From CAZDDI01 sp964504195 (GTDB lineage: Bacteria; Chloroflexota; Anaerolineae; B4-G1; SLSP01), in assembly GCA_964504195.1 (NCBI GenBank), contig CAZDDI010000005.1, positions 67,084 to 131,083 on the forward strand: DNA of 64,000 bases. Reading direction: 5' to 3'. Positions 7,696 through 15,670 of the stretch are shown here, one piece after another; position 1 is the stretch's first letter, and each line of letters begins with the position of its first letter. Below the pieces are notes generated by a model. It was not told the DNA's origin, did not search any database, and saw only the letters and a list, made by a program, of their open reading frames with translations. Both the position numbers and the translations under genes were made by a program.

Positions 7696-8062
7696 AGACC
7701 GCCAAGAGATTGGGGTCCAAGTTAGTGGTGGTACCCACATCTTACAACCCGCCGCAGTGCGGGTGTTGCTCCAGGAATTACATGCGGCGCTCGCGGTGGT
7801 GGAAACCCACCTCCACACGCAGCACGTCGTCTTTTCACCCGTCCTGGGCTGGCTGCCCTGCGTGATTCTGGCCCACAATGACCAGCTCGCACTGGTACGC
7901 GCGGTGCTCGATGGCCGCGTGGGTGAGCCCGTGCGCGTGGAGAAACGCGATGTGTTTGCGCTTCAGGATGTCAACGCGGCCTTGTTGCTGCGCTACCACA
8001 TCACCCCGCCGCCGGCGGTGACTGAGGAGGGGCGCGATGCACGCGAGTATCCTGGCGTATGA
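7673..8062 (+). CDS. Unknown 129-aa protein
   Basis: Start chosen at ATG 7673 behind GAGGAGG, overlapping the RNase III 3' end. The sequence (MKAFVYDKDRQEIGVQVSGG at the start) alternates strands and helices and is soluble. No motif or family recognised. It overlaps the next gene by 26 bases, so it is cotranslated with its neighbours. Confidence 0.5.
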   Translation: MKAFVYDKDRQEIGVQVSGGTHILQPAAVRVLLQELHAALAVVETHLHTQHVVFSPVLGWLPCVILAHNDQLALVRAVLDGRVGEPVRVEKRDVFALQDVNAALLLRYHITPPPAVTEEGRDAREYPGV

Positions 8063-8678
8063 TCCGCAGTGGCTCATGCTCTGGGTCACGCACACGAGTT
8101 TTACCGGGGCGCTCACGCGCGCCGGTTGGACATCCCGCCATTACGCGCAACATGCCGTTACCCACTGGTATCCACCGGCGGGGGCCAAGTTGCCGCGCAA
8201 TGCGCCGAAATCACTTACCATTCCTGATGAGTTCAATAGCGATAGCACCTGGTCGGCATTCACGCCCTGTGCTATCCGGTCGTATGCCCGCTTCTGCGGT
8301 GAGCAGCAGGCTATCCAGCGCGTAATCTGGGACTTGCTCCCAGAACTCGTTGCGCGCCGCCTGGCCGCGCTCACGTCGCAGATCGGGGCTGCTGTAACCG
8401 CAGCGCCGCCCCCTGCCCCGGAACTCCCGGAGTTCCTGGCGCGGGTGGTAACGCACTATCACCGCGCGCCCTATGTCACGTTTGAGACCGCGCTCGCATG
8501 GGCGCTGAATCAGGCGTTGAGCGCGCACGCGGCAGCCCAGGAAACGCCGGTAGATGAGCATTGGGTGCATGTGCAACGGTTTGTGCCCGCGGCAGAGACC
8601 CAAGATCCAACCTTACGCCGCTCGCGGGAGCAGCGTGAGGCGTGGCAAGCCTCGTTCTTGCGCGGGGGAGGTGGGTGA
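8037..8678 (+). CDS. Unknown 213-aa protein
   Basis: Starts inside the 3' end of the preceding gene behind TGAGGAGG, and ends in TGATG shared with the next start. It is Ala-rich and soluble, with a Pro/Ala linker in the middle (TAAPPPAPELPEF) that separates two likely domains. No recognised family. Likely part of the same coupled block as RNase III. Confidence 0.5.
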   Translation: MHASILAYDPQWLMLWVTHTSFTGALTRAGWTSRHYAQHAVTHWYPPAGAKLPRNAPKSLTIPDEFNSDSTWSAFTPCAIRSYARFCGEQQAIQRVIWDLLPELVARRLAALTSQIGAAVTAAPPPAPELPEFLARVVTHYHRAPYVTFETALAWALNQALSAHAAAQETPVDEHWVHVQRFVPAAETQDPTLRRSREQREAWQASFLRGGGG

Positions 8679-8905
8679 TGCCGCCCTTTATGTATGGGTA
8701 TATGCCGCGCTACTACCTGCAACGCGGCTCTACGGAGACGCTGCAAGTACCGAATGAAGAAGCCTGGTGCGTCATAGGCGAAACTTGGGAACTCCATGAA
8801 TTTGCCTCAGACGACGTGCTCGTGGACATCGGGGTAGTGGCGTATTACCGCAATTACCAAGATGCGGAAAATGCCCGCTGCGATTTGCAGCGGCGTAATG
8901 TATAG
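8678..8905 (+). CDS. Small unknown protein, paralogue of the next gene
   Basis: A 75-residue protein with start ATG 8678 overlapping the previous stop, site GGGGGAGG. It shares with the 8917 gene a pattern Y-x-x-QRGST-x-x-L-x-x-P followed by a V-x-E-x-W-E stretch and a C-terminal region with aligned Ala/Tyr positions. The pair looks like a tandem duplication. Function unknown. Confidence 0.55.
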   Translation: MPPFMYGYMPRYYLQRGSTETLQVPNEEAWCVIGETWELHEFASDDVLVDIGVVAYYRNYQDAENARCDLQRRNV

Positions 8906-8916
8906 GAGCAATAACC

Positions 8917-9129
8917 ATGCGACCTGGTGAAACTATCACGGCCTACCGCATTCAACGCGGTTCCACGCGCGCCTTACCCGCGCCGCGGGCAGACCGGTTT
9001 TATGTGGTAGCCGAACTATGGGAAGACGGGCGCCGGATGGACGCCCGGATCGTGAAAGCGTTTCGCACGCGGGAAGCGGCAGTCGCCGCCATTACGCACC
9101 GCTTGCGCCGCGCCGTTAGGCAGCGTTAG
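8917..9129 (+). CDS. Small unknown protein, paralogue of the preceding gene
   Basis: 70 residues, 11 bases after the preceding stop with an AGGAG site. IQRGSTRALPAP aligns with LQRGSTETLQVP in the upstream protein, and VVAELWED aligns with VIGETWEL. The C-terminus is more basic (RLRRAVRQR), which might allow nucleic-acid contact. Function unknown. Confidence 0.55.
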   Translation: MRPGETITAYRIQRGSTRALPAPRADRFYVVAELWEDGRRMDARIVKAFRTREAAVAAITHRLRRAVRQR

Positions 9130-9154
9130 CCGCCGAGGCGGAGAGGGGAATTCC

Positions 9155-9448
9155 ATGAAAGGCCGGTTACGTTACAATTGTCCGCGTTGGCAGCGGCCTT
9201 CCGGCCAACGGCGCTCTACAGCGCCTACGCCCAATGTGCCGCCACCGGACACGGTTGAGGCGTGGGTTCACCAGGTCAACACCCTGGCCGCGGAGTTGAA
9301 TGCGCGTTGCGCGACTCTCCACCCCTCGGCCTGGGCAGAGGACCCGGACATCCCGCGGTTGACCGCGCAGTACCAGGCGGTAGCCGGTACGTTCAGCGCC
9401 GCAGAAGAACGCGCGGCGCAGCCCGCGCAATTAACCTTAGCGTTTTAG
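9155..9448 (+). CDS. Unknown 97-aa protein
   Basis: Starts 25 bases after the preceding stop. The basic N-terminus (MKGRLRYNCPRWQRPSGQRR) is followed by a Pro-rich hinge and a helical C-terminal half. No family recognised. Last gene before the next structured leader. Confidence 0.45.
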   Translation: MKGRLRYNCPRWQRPSGQRRSTAPTPNVPPPDTVEAWVHQVNTLAAELNARCATLHPSAWAEDPDIPRLTAQYQAVAGTFSAAEERAAQPAQLTLAF

Positions 9449-9471
9449 CAGGCGTAGTCCTGCGCCCTCGA

Positions 9472-9518
9472 GGGAGCTGCACCGCGCTCCCCCTGGGGAA
9501 CAAGCGCGGTGCAGCTCC
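9472..9518 (+). promoter_or_regulatory. Leader pseudoknot/switch 3 (before 9551)
   Basis: Y: GGAGCTGCACCGCGCT (9473-9488) pairs perfectly with 9503-9518 (16 bp). The competing stem x is GGGAG (9472-9476)/CTCCC (9487-9491). Y' ends 32 bases before the start codon. Confidence 0.65.
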
Positions 9519-9550
9519 TGGTTAAATCTATTCAAATCAGGAGAAAAATC

Positions 9551-10195
9551 ATGACTACTACAGATAGGCAAGCGCCCACGGCGCGATTGGCAACCCAGTT
9601 GGAAACCCTCATCAACACCACCAGCGGGATGCACGTTGTTAAATACGAAACTGGGGCGACCGGGGTTAACCTGCGCGTCGCCGTAGACATCGCCGTAGCG
9701 GTAGACCCGCAAACCGGCGAAGAAACAACCGTTACCCCCGAAGTGGAACTGCATATCTTGTCTTTCATGGGCGAAATTAACGTGTATCGCGTTACTGCCG
9801 ATGATGAACTGGATTGGGTGGTCACCTGGCCGACTGTCACGCCCAGCGTGGCGTTGCTTTTGTTGGAAGCCTTAGTCACCAATCCCCTGTTGGCCTTGAC
9901 CGAGACCCCGGTGCCGGCGCCGCAAGCGGCAGCCGTGGAAACCGGGTATCTGGTTGTCAATCTCGCAGGGGGCGTGGTAAGCGAATACGGCTATGTGCCG
10001 TCGCTCTACTATGCCGGCTTGGCCGTCATGGCCCACACCGACTCGGACAAAGACGCGGTTGTGCATCATGCTGACGGGGTAATCTCTGCCAGTGATGAAA
10101 ATGACCGCGATGCTTGGGCCTTTCCTGTGAAAGCCCTGGCAGACCCGGAGGCTGACTCTGGTATCCTGGTGTCTGAGGTCGGAGGTGCAGCATGA
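9551..10195 (+). CDS. Unknown 214-aa protein
   Basis: Start ATG 9551 follows CAGGAGAAAAATC. The protein is acidic, Thr/Val-rich and predicted soluble (MTTTDRQAPTARLATQLE at the N-terminus). It ends in a 4-base ATGA overlap with the next gene. I see no enzymatic motif. The acidic, beta-rich composition would fit a structural or DNA-mimic protein, but this is speculation. Confidence 0.5.
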   Translation: MTTTDRQAPTARLATQLETLINTTSGMHVVKYETGATGVNLRVAVDIAVAVDPQTGEETTVTPEVELHILSFMGEINVYRVTADDELDWVVTWPTVTPSVALLLLEALVTNPLLALTETPVPAPQAAAVETGYLVVNLAGGVVSEYGYVPSLYYAGLAVMAHTDSDKDAVVHHADGVISASDENDRDAWAFPVKALADPEADSGILVSEVGGAA

Positions 10196-11019
10196 GCGGC
10201 CAACTGACTACCTATCTAGGACAATTACCCAGTGACATCCAGGTTGTGGCTTCTTTGCCCGCATTGAATCCCGAAATCCTGCACCCGTGCCTGGATGGGC
10301 TGCGGCTCAACGTCTCCGGTACACGCTTCGATCTCTACCTCACCGAAGATGATACGGTCGGCGATGGAGTTTTGGGCTTTTGCCCGGCAGATCAGCCCGG
10401 CAAACTGGAGTTCCTGGCGTTAATCCCGCCACGGCATCTCGTCACGCTCTTACGCGCCTATGCGCGCACCGATGCGGCCTACTTGATTGTGGGGTTCCCG
10501 GATTTGACCGGTGGGCCTCCGCACGTTGAGCTAGCGCCAGATCGGGAAAGCGCTGCACGAGCCATTCGTGACTACGCTCTCTCCCTCATCGATGAGGGCC
10601 ACCCAGATGAGGCTGTGCTGGACTTTGCGGAGTACGGCGACGGAAACATGATGGCCCGCGCGGATTACACCGCGTATGCTATCCCCTGGCCGCCGCAAGT
10701 GCCGTTCCTCGCAGTGGCTCCGGTTATGCCGGTAGCAACAGCGCCGCCAAGCGGCGAGATACCGGGAGACATCCGCGAACTGCTGACGGATCGCATCCTC
10801 AGCACCACAGACTTCCCGGTGCCCCAAACGCCGGGCGCATGGCTGTACTGGATTCTGGACGAAGCGGCCATCATGGGCGATGGGCTGAGAGATTTCCGCG
10901 CCACTGGCGGGCGGGATCACGTTCAGCAGTGTGTCGCTGCCTGGTATCGGGTGGCCGCCGACTTGTTCGCCGCGGGCTACCGGGCTGAACCGCCCGGAGA
11001 CGTGGACTTGTACCCCTGA
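10192..11019 (+). CDS. Unknown 275-aa protein
   Basis: Overlaps the previous stop by four bases (ATGA), so the two products are made together. Acidic throughout, with a Pro/Ala-rich hinge near residues 180-195 dividing two domains. No motif recognised. A hairpin with a T-rich loop follows at 11069. Confidence 0.5.
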   Translation: MSGQLTTYLGQLPSDIQVVASLPALNPEILHPCLDGLRLNVSGTRFDLYLTEDDTVGDGVLGFCPADQPGKLEFLALIPPRHLVTLLRAYARTDAAYLIVGFPDLTGGPPHVELAPDRESAARAIRDYALSLIDEGHPDEAVLDFAEYGDGNMMARADYTAYAIPWPPQVPFLAVAPVMPVATAPPSGEIPGDIRELLTDRILSTTDFPVPQTPGAWLYWILDEAAIMGDGLRDFRATGGRDHVQQCVAAWYRVAADLFAAGYRAEPPGDVDLYP

Positions 11020-11068
11020 GCCAGTCGTTACCTGGCTGATTACGCGGCAACCGCCGCAACTGACCCCA

Positions 11069-11089
11069 GGGCGGCTTTTTTAGCCGCCC
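11069..11089 (+). terminator. Hairpin with U-rich loop
   Basis: GGGCGGC (11069-11075), loop TTTTTTA, GCCGCCC (11083-11089). The T run is in the loop, not after the stem, so it is an atypical terminator. It sits between the end of the 9551-11019 block and leader 4. Confidence 0.4.
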
Positions 11090-11100
11090 CTAAGACCCTC

Positions 11101-11146
11101 CGGGAGTGGCCTGGCCGCACCCGTAAGGGTCAGACCAGGCCACTCC
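11101..11146 (+). promoter_or_regulatory. Leader hairpin/pseudoknot 4 (before 11187)
   Basis: Y: GGAGTGGCCTGG (11103-11114) pairs perfectly with 11135-11146. The inner stem ACCC (11119-11122)/GGGT (11127-11130) closes a GTAA tetraloop of the GNRA class. The alternative x stem is short (CGGG 11101-11104/CCCG 11120-11123). The start codon is 40 bases downstream. Confidence 0.6.
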
Positions 11147-11186
11147 TTTGAATTTCTATAGCTAGCCCAATCAAAGGAGTTTTACA

Positions 11187-12239
11187 ATGAACAAGAGTTA
11201 CTTGACTATGGAACGGCGCCCGGATTTGGGAGACCAGTATATCCGGTTTGCGCTTAACGTAGGCGAAAATCGCCTGTATGACCTCGACGTTTTCCCGCGG
11301 AAATTCACCTGGAGTGACCGGCGCACTTCGCGCGCCCAGGCGGTGCAAGTAGTGTTTCATCTGCTGGGGAAATCTGGCCTCAACATTCAGCAAGTCAAGT
11401 TTATGGCTTTGCAAGAAGCCGTGAACTGGATTGCCGAGCTAGGGCTGGACTATCAAGCCTTGCTAACCGCACTGCGGGAGAAAGGTTGGGAAGAAGACTT
11501 GCTGTGCCTGGCCGCCGAACAAGCCGCGTTGATAACCCCGTCTACCTGGCTGCAACTGACCGCCAGTGAGACGCTCCATGCTATTGCAGAAGAAACGGTA
11601 GCCAACCTGGGCGATGTGTTCTATGACCCCGTGCCCGCGATAGACGGTTATGATGCCGCTACGCTGCGCGCTAACGTCGTTAGTACCGTCCATGAAGGGC
11701 TATTGCGCGCTCACCACGCGCTCGGAATGCAAATCACGCAGGTGCCGGGGCCGGTGTATCCAGTGGTGTACGTTGACACGGATACCCTGGCGTGCCCAGC
11801 GTGTGGGAGCCTGGACATTCAACTGGAAGGCACGCAGGCCGTGCCCGTGATCGAAAACTGGCTTGACGGAAGTCATCAGTGCAATGAAACCGGCGCAGGC
11901 GACTGGATCGAAGCGCCGCAGGTACATTGTTGTGAGTGTGGACTGGATTGGCAACTGCGCTCAGGCGAGGGGTTGGCAGCGACATCCGCTGCGGCACCCG
12001 CTGAACCGCAACCCGATCTGCGTCCCACCGCTTATGTATCTGCCGTGCTGGGGTTCCGGGTAGAACTGGACGCCCCGATCGAAGGGGAGCCTGAACCTGA
12101 CTTTGGCCCCGATATAGACTGGGGGCACATTCACACTACGGTTTTCAGCGCCCTGCGCTCCTGTTCACTGCCGTTTGATTGGGAGATCGTCGAAGTAGAG
12201 GCTGTTCGCGTCCTCAACTACGACAATCCTAATGAATGA
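11187..12239 (+). CDS. Unknown 350-aa protein with a zinc-ribbon-like insert
   Basis: Start ATG 11187 behind AAAGGAG. The first ~170 residues are mixed alpha/beta without a known motif. A CPACGS pair at about 199-204 and a CCECG pair at about 248-252 could bind zinc as a ribbon. The C-terminal ~80 residues (from about 272) resemble in layout the whole of the next small protein (a RFELD / FRVELDAP start followed by acidic sequence), which hints at a duplicated domain. Function unknown. Confidence 0.5.
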   Translation: MNKSYLTMERRPDLGDQYIRFALNVGENRLYDLDVFPRKFTWSDRRTSRAQAVQVVFHLLGKSGLNIQQVKFMALQEAVNWIAELGLDYQALLTALREKGWEEDLLCLAAEQAALITPSTWLQLTASETLHAIAEETVANLGDVFYDPVPAIDGYDAATLRANVVSTVHEGLLRAHHALGMQITQVPGPVYPVVYVDTDTLACPACGSLDIQLEGTQAVPVIENWLDGSHQCNETGAGDWIEAPQVHCCECGLDWQLRSGEGLAATSAAAPAEPQPDLRPTAYVSAVLGFRVELDAPIEGEPEPDFGPDIDWGHIHTTVFSALRSCSLPFDWEIVEVEAVRVLNYDNPNE

Positions 12240-12247
12240 GGTGGGCC

Positions 12248-12478
12248 ATGCCTGCTAATACCACAGATACCAACCCGCGCCGTTTTGCGGCGGCGGTTTC
12301 AATGCGTTTTGAACTAGACCTCCCTGCGTCAGCCGTAGAAGCTGACGGGGAACCTTACGCCGCGCTACGGCAGCGCATCTTCGAAGCGGTTTTGCCGCTA
12401 ATTTTGAACACGGACATAAACTTCGAGATTAGCTCCGTTGATGACGTGCTCGAAATCGAGGTGTGTCATGCTGGTTAA
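12248..12478 (+). CDS. Small unknown protein (76 aa)
   Basis: ATG 12248 is chosen over 12236 because GAGGTG lies at the right distance. The core, SMRFELDLPASAVEADGEP, resembles the C-terminal domain of the upstream 350-residue protein (FRVELDAPIEGEPEPDF); both then have an acidic helix and a DWEIVEVEAV / INFEISSVDDV type strand. It overlaps the next gene by 11 bases. Function unknown. Confidence 0.5.
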   Translation: MPANTTDTNPRRFAAAVSMRFELDLPASAVEADGEPYAALRQRIFEAVLPLILNTDINFEISSVDDVLEIEVCHAG

Positions 12479-12710
12479 ACCCAAAATACACGTTTTGAAC
12501 CGCGCTGGCTGGCAGGTAAAAGACGGTAAAGCCGTCCACAGCAGTGGGCGGGCTACGGTTTCTATGTCAAGTCGGCGATACCCGTATGATAGTACCGGAT
12601 TCCTGGTCATTGTAGATGGCAAGTGGATTCTGGACTATCCTAACCGCTGGATCAAGCGGTTTCCTACGCTGGACGCGGCGCTAGACGCGGCTGAACAGCG
12701 CATGAAATGA
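12468..12710 (+). CDS. Small unknown protein (80 aa)
   Basis: Start ATG 12468 overlaps the previous gene, with GAGGTG as its site. Basic, with several Trp residues and a likely beta-rich core (VKDGKAVHSSGRATVSMSS). No family recognised. Confidence 0.45.
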   Translation: MLVKPKIHVLNRAGWQVKDGKAVHSSGRATVSMSSRRYPYDSTGFLVIVDGKWILDYPNRWIKRFPTLDAALDAAEQRMK

Positions 12711-12720
12711 GGTGTGCTCA

Positions 12721-12930
12721 ATGAAATGCCATATCTGTAATTGCCGGGTTAGGGTAACGAAATCCGGGCATCTTTACAAACATCGTAATCCACAGCCGGA
12801 AAAATACTGGGCTTACTGGTGTCCGGGCAGTGGTAAGATGGCTCAAGCAAGCTCTGAAGAGCCCCAAGCTTCGACCGATGATGCCTCATCACCCGACAAA
12901 CCTGACAATGACGGGCAGACTGACGCCTGA
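12721..12930 (+). CDS. Small zinc-finger-like protein (69 aa)
   Basis: ATG 12721 with GAGGTG upstream. The N-terminal 40 residues hold MKCHICNCRV and YWCPGSG with an intervening His (HLYKHRN), a likely single zinc site. The C-terminal third is Ser/Asp/Glu-rich and probably disordered. Possible DNA-binding adaptor; function unknown. Confidence 0.5.
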   Translation: MKCHICNCRVRVTKSGHLYKHRNPQPEKYWAYWCPGSGKMAQASSEEPQASTDDASSPDKPDNDGQTDA

Positions 12931-12973
12931 ACCGTTAAGTCGAATGGATTGAGTTCAAAATAAACATCACCCA

Positions 12974-13017
12974 ACGGGAACGGCCTGGCCTGCCCGTGAG
13001 GGAGACCTGGCCGTTCC
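12974..13017 (+). promoter_or_regulatory. Leader pseudoknot/switch 5 (before 13043)
   Basis: x ACGGG (12974-12978)/x' CCCGT (12993-12997). Y GGAACGGCC (12977-12985)/Y' GGCCGTTCC (13009-13017). An inner CCC/GGG stem closes a GTGA (GNRA) loop. Start codon 25 bases after Y'. Confidence 0.6.
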
Positions 13018-13042
13018 TCTTAGCACCAAACAGGAGGAACCC

Positions 13043-13411
13043 ATGAAGAATCTTAGTGCTTTTCAACAGTTGCGGGCCACTGCCCAGCAGCACGGCCTGC
13101 CCAAAGCCTATCAGACGGATTTGACCGTCCATGACCGCGCTTACTTGCGCCGGCACCAGCGCCCCACCTGCTTTGGGTGGCTCTTGCGCGAACATGGCAC
13201 GGACATCTTGCTCAATACTGTGTGGGGACGCGCACTTATCGCATATCACCAGCGCGATCCGCAAGTATTGTGGTTCTGGTTCGATGGGACGCAGTTGCGG
13301 CCTTCCAGACCGGAAGAGCTCCGGCAACTGCTGGAAACACAGCCGGAAGTTACCCGGCAGACTTACCCCACCTTGTTCCCGGAGGACGACGATGCCGCAA
13401 CCGCAAATTGA
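13043..13411 (+). CDS. Unknown 122-aa protein
   Basis: Start ATG 13043 after CAGGAGGAAC. Basic N-terminal half (KAYQTDLTVHDRAYLRRHQR) and a Trp/Phe-rich centre (PQVLWFWFDGTQLRPSRPEE). Overlaps the next gene by 20 bases. No family recognised. Confidence 0.5.
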   Translation: MKNLSAFQQLRATAQQHGLPKAYQTDLTVHDRAYLRRHQRPTCFGWLLREHGTDILLNTVWGRALIAYHQRDPQVLWFWFDGTQLRPSRPEELRQLLETQPEVTRQTYPTLFPEDDDAATAN

Positions 13412-13646
13412 CTTTGAGTATTGCTTAGAACTGGGGGGTACCCGCTATCCCCCGACACGCACGCCCCCGGATTGGGAGCAGGTACAGGAGTTGGTCGCGG
13501 GCTGTACGACTACCGCGCGCGTCTGGCGGCGGCTCATTGCTACCTCTGTTACCGCCCTACTACCGGGCTATACGGCTTGGCTCACACTCCCCGATGGGCG
13601 CGTCATCACGCCCTGGAGTATCTGGGCTGTATATCCACAAGAATAG
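13392..13646 (+). CDS. Unknown 84-aa protein
   Basis: ATG 13392 behind GGAGGACGACG, inside the end of the preceding gene; the longer upstream extension of this frame overlaps coding sequence and is not used. Ends in TLPDGRVITPWSIWAVYPQ, a small beta-rich tail. Function unknown. Confidence 0.5.
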   Translation: MPQPQIDFEYCLELGGTRYPPTRTPPDWEQVQELVAGCTTTARVWRRLIATSVTALLPGYTAWLTLPDGRVITPWSIWAVYPQE

Positions 13647-13669
13647 TCGCACTGCGACTCCCCAGGCGA

Positions 13670-13725
13670 TGCAGGGAAGCCCGGCGCTCCCTGCACCGGG
13701 AAACTACGCGCGCCGGGCCTCCCTG
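13670..13725 (+). promoter_or_regulatory. Leader pseudoknot/switch 6 (before 13759)
   Basis: x TGCAGGGA (13670-13677)/x' TCCCTGCA (13688-13695), 8 bp perfect. Y CAGGGAAGCCCGGCGC (13672-13687)/Y' (13710-13725), 15 of 16 bp. Because x and Y share bases, the stems compete unless shortened. Start codon 33 bases after Y'. Confidence 0.65.
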
Positions 13726-13758
13726 TGGCTACATCAATTCAACAGGAGGAATGACTCA

Positions 13759-14181
13759 ATGACTACGTTAGTTTGGAAAGTTCGCGCGGCGACCCTACAC
13801 TGGCCGCGCCTGGCGTGGTGGCAATGGGCCAAAATTGCGAGTATTGTGTTACTGGTGGCGGTAGCGGCGTTGGCCGGGGCCGGGGTAAGCATCCCGCGCC
13901 TGGGCTGGGCGCTGGCCGTCCACTGGTTCTTGGACTTCGGGGTGCAAAGCACGCCGACCGCGCTGGGCAAAGCCCGCCGCGATTGGAAGGTGCTGGTGTG
14001 CCACGGGTTTCTGACCGGGGGCTTTCCCGGCTTAATTGCAGGCGGTTTGGTGGGGTTGGTTATCAGCGCCCTGCTCCACGGTTATGTGGATAGCCTGCGC
14101 AAATTCGGCTTGTCCGATTGGCGCGGGATAGTGTTGGATCAGGCGGCCCATGTGGTCACCCTGATCGCACTGGGGGTGTGA
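13759..14181 (+). CDS. DUF3307-like membrane protein
   Basis: A 140-residue inner-membrane protein; ATG 13759 is chosen because the in-frame region upstream is the structured leader and an earlier ATG stops at once. There are hydrophobic segments at about 22-40, 45-60, 78-100 and 122-140. HWFLDFGVQ near the first third, a central H-GY-DSLRKFG and a DQAAHVV close to the C-terminus match the polar pattern (H...D, H..D, DQ..H) I associate with DUF3307. The role of that family is unknown. Confidence 0.6.
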   Translation: MTTLVWKVRAATLHWPRLAWWQWAKIASIVLLVAVAALAGAGVSIPRLGWALAVHWFLDFGVQSTPTALGKARRDWKVLVCHGFLTGGFPGLIAGGLVGLVISALLHGYVDSLRKFGLSDWRGIVLDQAAHVVTLIALGV

Positions 14182-14182
14182 G

Positions 14183-14488
14183 ATGGCTACTGCTAACCGA
14201 ACCCCTGTGCTGTTTCCGTTCACGGTCATTAGCGCGCGCCCTGGCGATTGGAGCCCGGCCGCGCTCATGGTAAATCACGTCACGGCCTACCACTCCGCAG
14301 AAGCCGCGTGCGCTGCGCTCCGCGCTCACGCGCAGGCGGCGGGCGGGTTTGCCGCTGATTATCAGATCATCAGTGTTTTTCGCGGTCATTACACCGACCT
14401 GGCCCCGGCGCTCTACCCCAACTGGAAAGCCCCCTTGTATGAGGAGGCACTGAGCGAGCCTGGGGGGGAGGTGGCCGATGAGTGGTAA
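14183..14488 (+). CDS. Unknown 101-aa protein
   Basis: Follows the DUF3307-like gene by one base and overlaps the next by 11. Ala-rich helices around AEAACAALRAHAQAAGGFAA suggest a compact helical protein. No family recognised. Confidence 0.45.
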   Translation: MATANRTPVLFPFTVISARPGDWSPAALMVNHVTAYHSAEAACAALRAHAQAAGGFAADYQIISVFRGHYTDLAPALYPNWKAPLYEEALSEPGGEVADEW

Positions 14489-14789
14489 ACCACCCTGGCA
14501 AATGACCCTGGACGAATGGCGGGCGCAAACCCATCGCATCCGGCATTCAGGCAATGAGAGTTACTATGTGCGGCCCGCGGGCGACCGGGTGCTCTGGCCG
14601 GGACGCAGCCACCGGCGCATCGTAGATAGTCAGTATGTCTACGAGGTGCAGCTGGCGCGCCTGAACGGCTATCCGATCCCCGCTGCCATTGCCGCAGCCC
14701 ATCAAGATCTCGAACAACAATTTGTCCGCGACCCGCTGGGGTTTACCTGGCCCTGGCCGCGGCACTTGAAAGTGCAAGTTACCGCTTAA
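14478..14789 (+). CDS. Unknown 103-aa protein
   Basis: Starts inside the preceding gene with GGGGGAGG upstream. Rich in Trp, Arg and Tyr (WRAQTHRIRHSGNESYYVRP), which would suit nucleic-acid binding. Function unknown. Confidence 0.45.
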   Translation: MSGKPPWQMTLDEWRAQTHRIRHSGNESYYVRPAGDRVLWPGRSHRRIVDSQYVYEVQLARLNGYPIPAAIAAAHQDLEQQFVRDPLGFTWPWPRHLKVQVTA

Positions 14790-14794
14790 CCCCA

Positions 14795-14835
14795 CGCTAG
14801 GAGCCACTGCGCCCCTAGCGGGTGCGGTGGCTCCT
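14795..14835 (+). promoter_or_regulatory. Leader pseudoknot/switch 7 (before 14869)
   Basis: x CGCTAGG (14795-14801)/x' CCTAGCG (14814-14820), 7 bp perfect. Y AGGAGCCACTGC (14799-14810)/Y' GCGGTGGCTCCT (14824-14835), 12 bp with one G-U pair. Start codon 33 bases after Y'. Confidence 0.65.
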
Positions 14836-14868
14836 GGTGAACTATAGCATTTCATCAGGAGAAAAACT

Positions 14869-15228
14869 ATGAACGCAATCACGAATACACGGCGCGACAC
14901 GCTGGTGGCTTTGTTGGCTAAGTGTGTGACCTATGCCCAACTCAGTGCCCATTTACAGGCTACGGGATGGCGCGAAAGGCCCCATCGGTTTGGGCAACGC
15001 TGGACGGCCCCGCTACAAGCGGATGAAGAACCGTTTGAATTGTTGCTCACCCAGAGCCCCACGACTATCATGGCCGACTTGCGGTATACGGAGCATACGC
15101 TCCCGTTAATTGCGGCCCTGGAAAACCGCTCGCCGTTGGAGGTGGTCTTAGACCTGGTGCCGCCGGCGATCCGGGAATGGGCTCTGTCAGGTTTGGCAAT
15201 ACTGGAGGTGGGTGATGAGCGCGCATAA
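14869..15228 (+). CDS. Unknown 119-aa protein
   Basis: ATG 14869 after CAGGAGAAAAACT. Begins with a helical segment (RDTLVALLAKCVTYAQLSAH) and contains WRERPHRFGQRW, a basic-aromatic patch. It ends 13 bases inside the next gene. No family recognised. Confidence 0.45.
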   Translation: MNAITNTRRDTLVALLAKCVTYAQLSAHLQATGWRERPHRFGQRWTAPLQADEEPFELLLTQSPTTIMADLRYTEHTLPLIAALENRSPLEVVLDLVPPAIREWALSGLAILEVGDERA

Positions 15229-15670
15229 CCAAACCGCAGCACCCCGCCCCTGGCAACCCCAACAGCCGGCGCTACCACAACAACTCGACCTGGCAACCGC
15301 GGCGCGGATTGCCCGCTGGGCAGCCCGGTGCTGGACGCGCGAGGATCTGGCCTATATCCGGCAGTGCGGAGAGCCGCTTATCGCGGAACTCATCGCTGCC
15401 GGCGAAGAGCACAATCCTTATCTGACTATGGAGCACGTTCGCCAGTGGTCGCAGGACATCTGGGTGCGCGAGCACCTGGAATGTCACGGCTACACCTGGG
15501 ATGGACAGCGCTTCAAGCGGACGCCGGAAGCCGCACTGCACTCGCGGTGTCGTGCTTGCGCGCTACGCACTAAGCGTCAAGTCTGCGGCTGGCTCAGCAA
15601 CGCCCCGTGCTCTGATTGTCCTTATCCGGGGCTCTCCCCGATGAGTGATCAGGGAGGTGCGCGATGTTGA
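15215..15670 (+). CDS. Cys-rich protein of unknown function (151 aa)
   Basis: ATG 15215 behind GGAGGTGGGTG. The C-terminal 40 residues contain CRACALRTKRQVCGW and CSDCPYPG, enough cysteines for a zinc or Fe-S site. The N-terminal part is helical. It overlaps the methylase gene that follows by seven bases, so the two are probably coexpressed. Confidence 0.5.
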   Translation: MSAHNQTAAPRPWQPQQPALPQQLDLATAARIARWAARCWTREDLAYIRQCGEPLIAELIAAGEEHNPYLTMEHVRQWSQDIWVREHLECHGYTWDGQRFKRTPEAALHSRCRACALRTKRQVCGWLSNAPCSDCPYPGLSPMSDQGGARC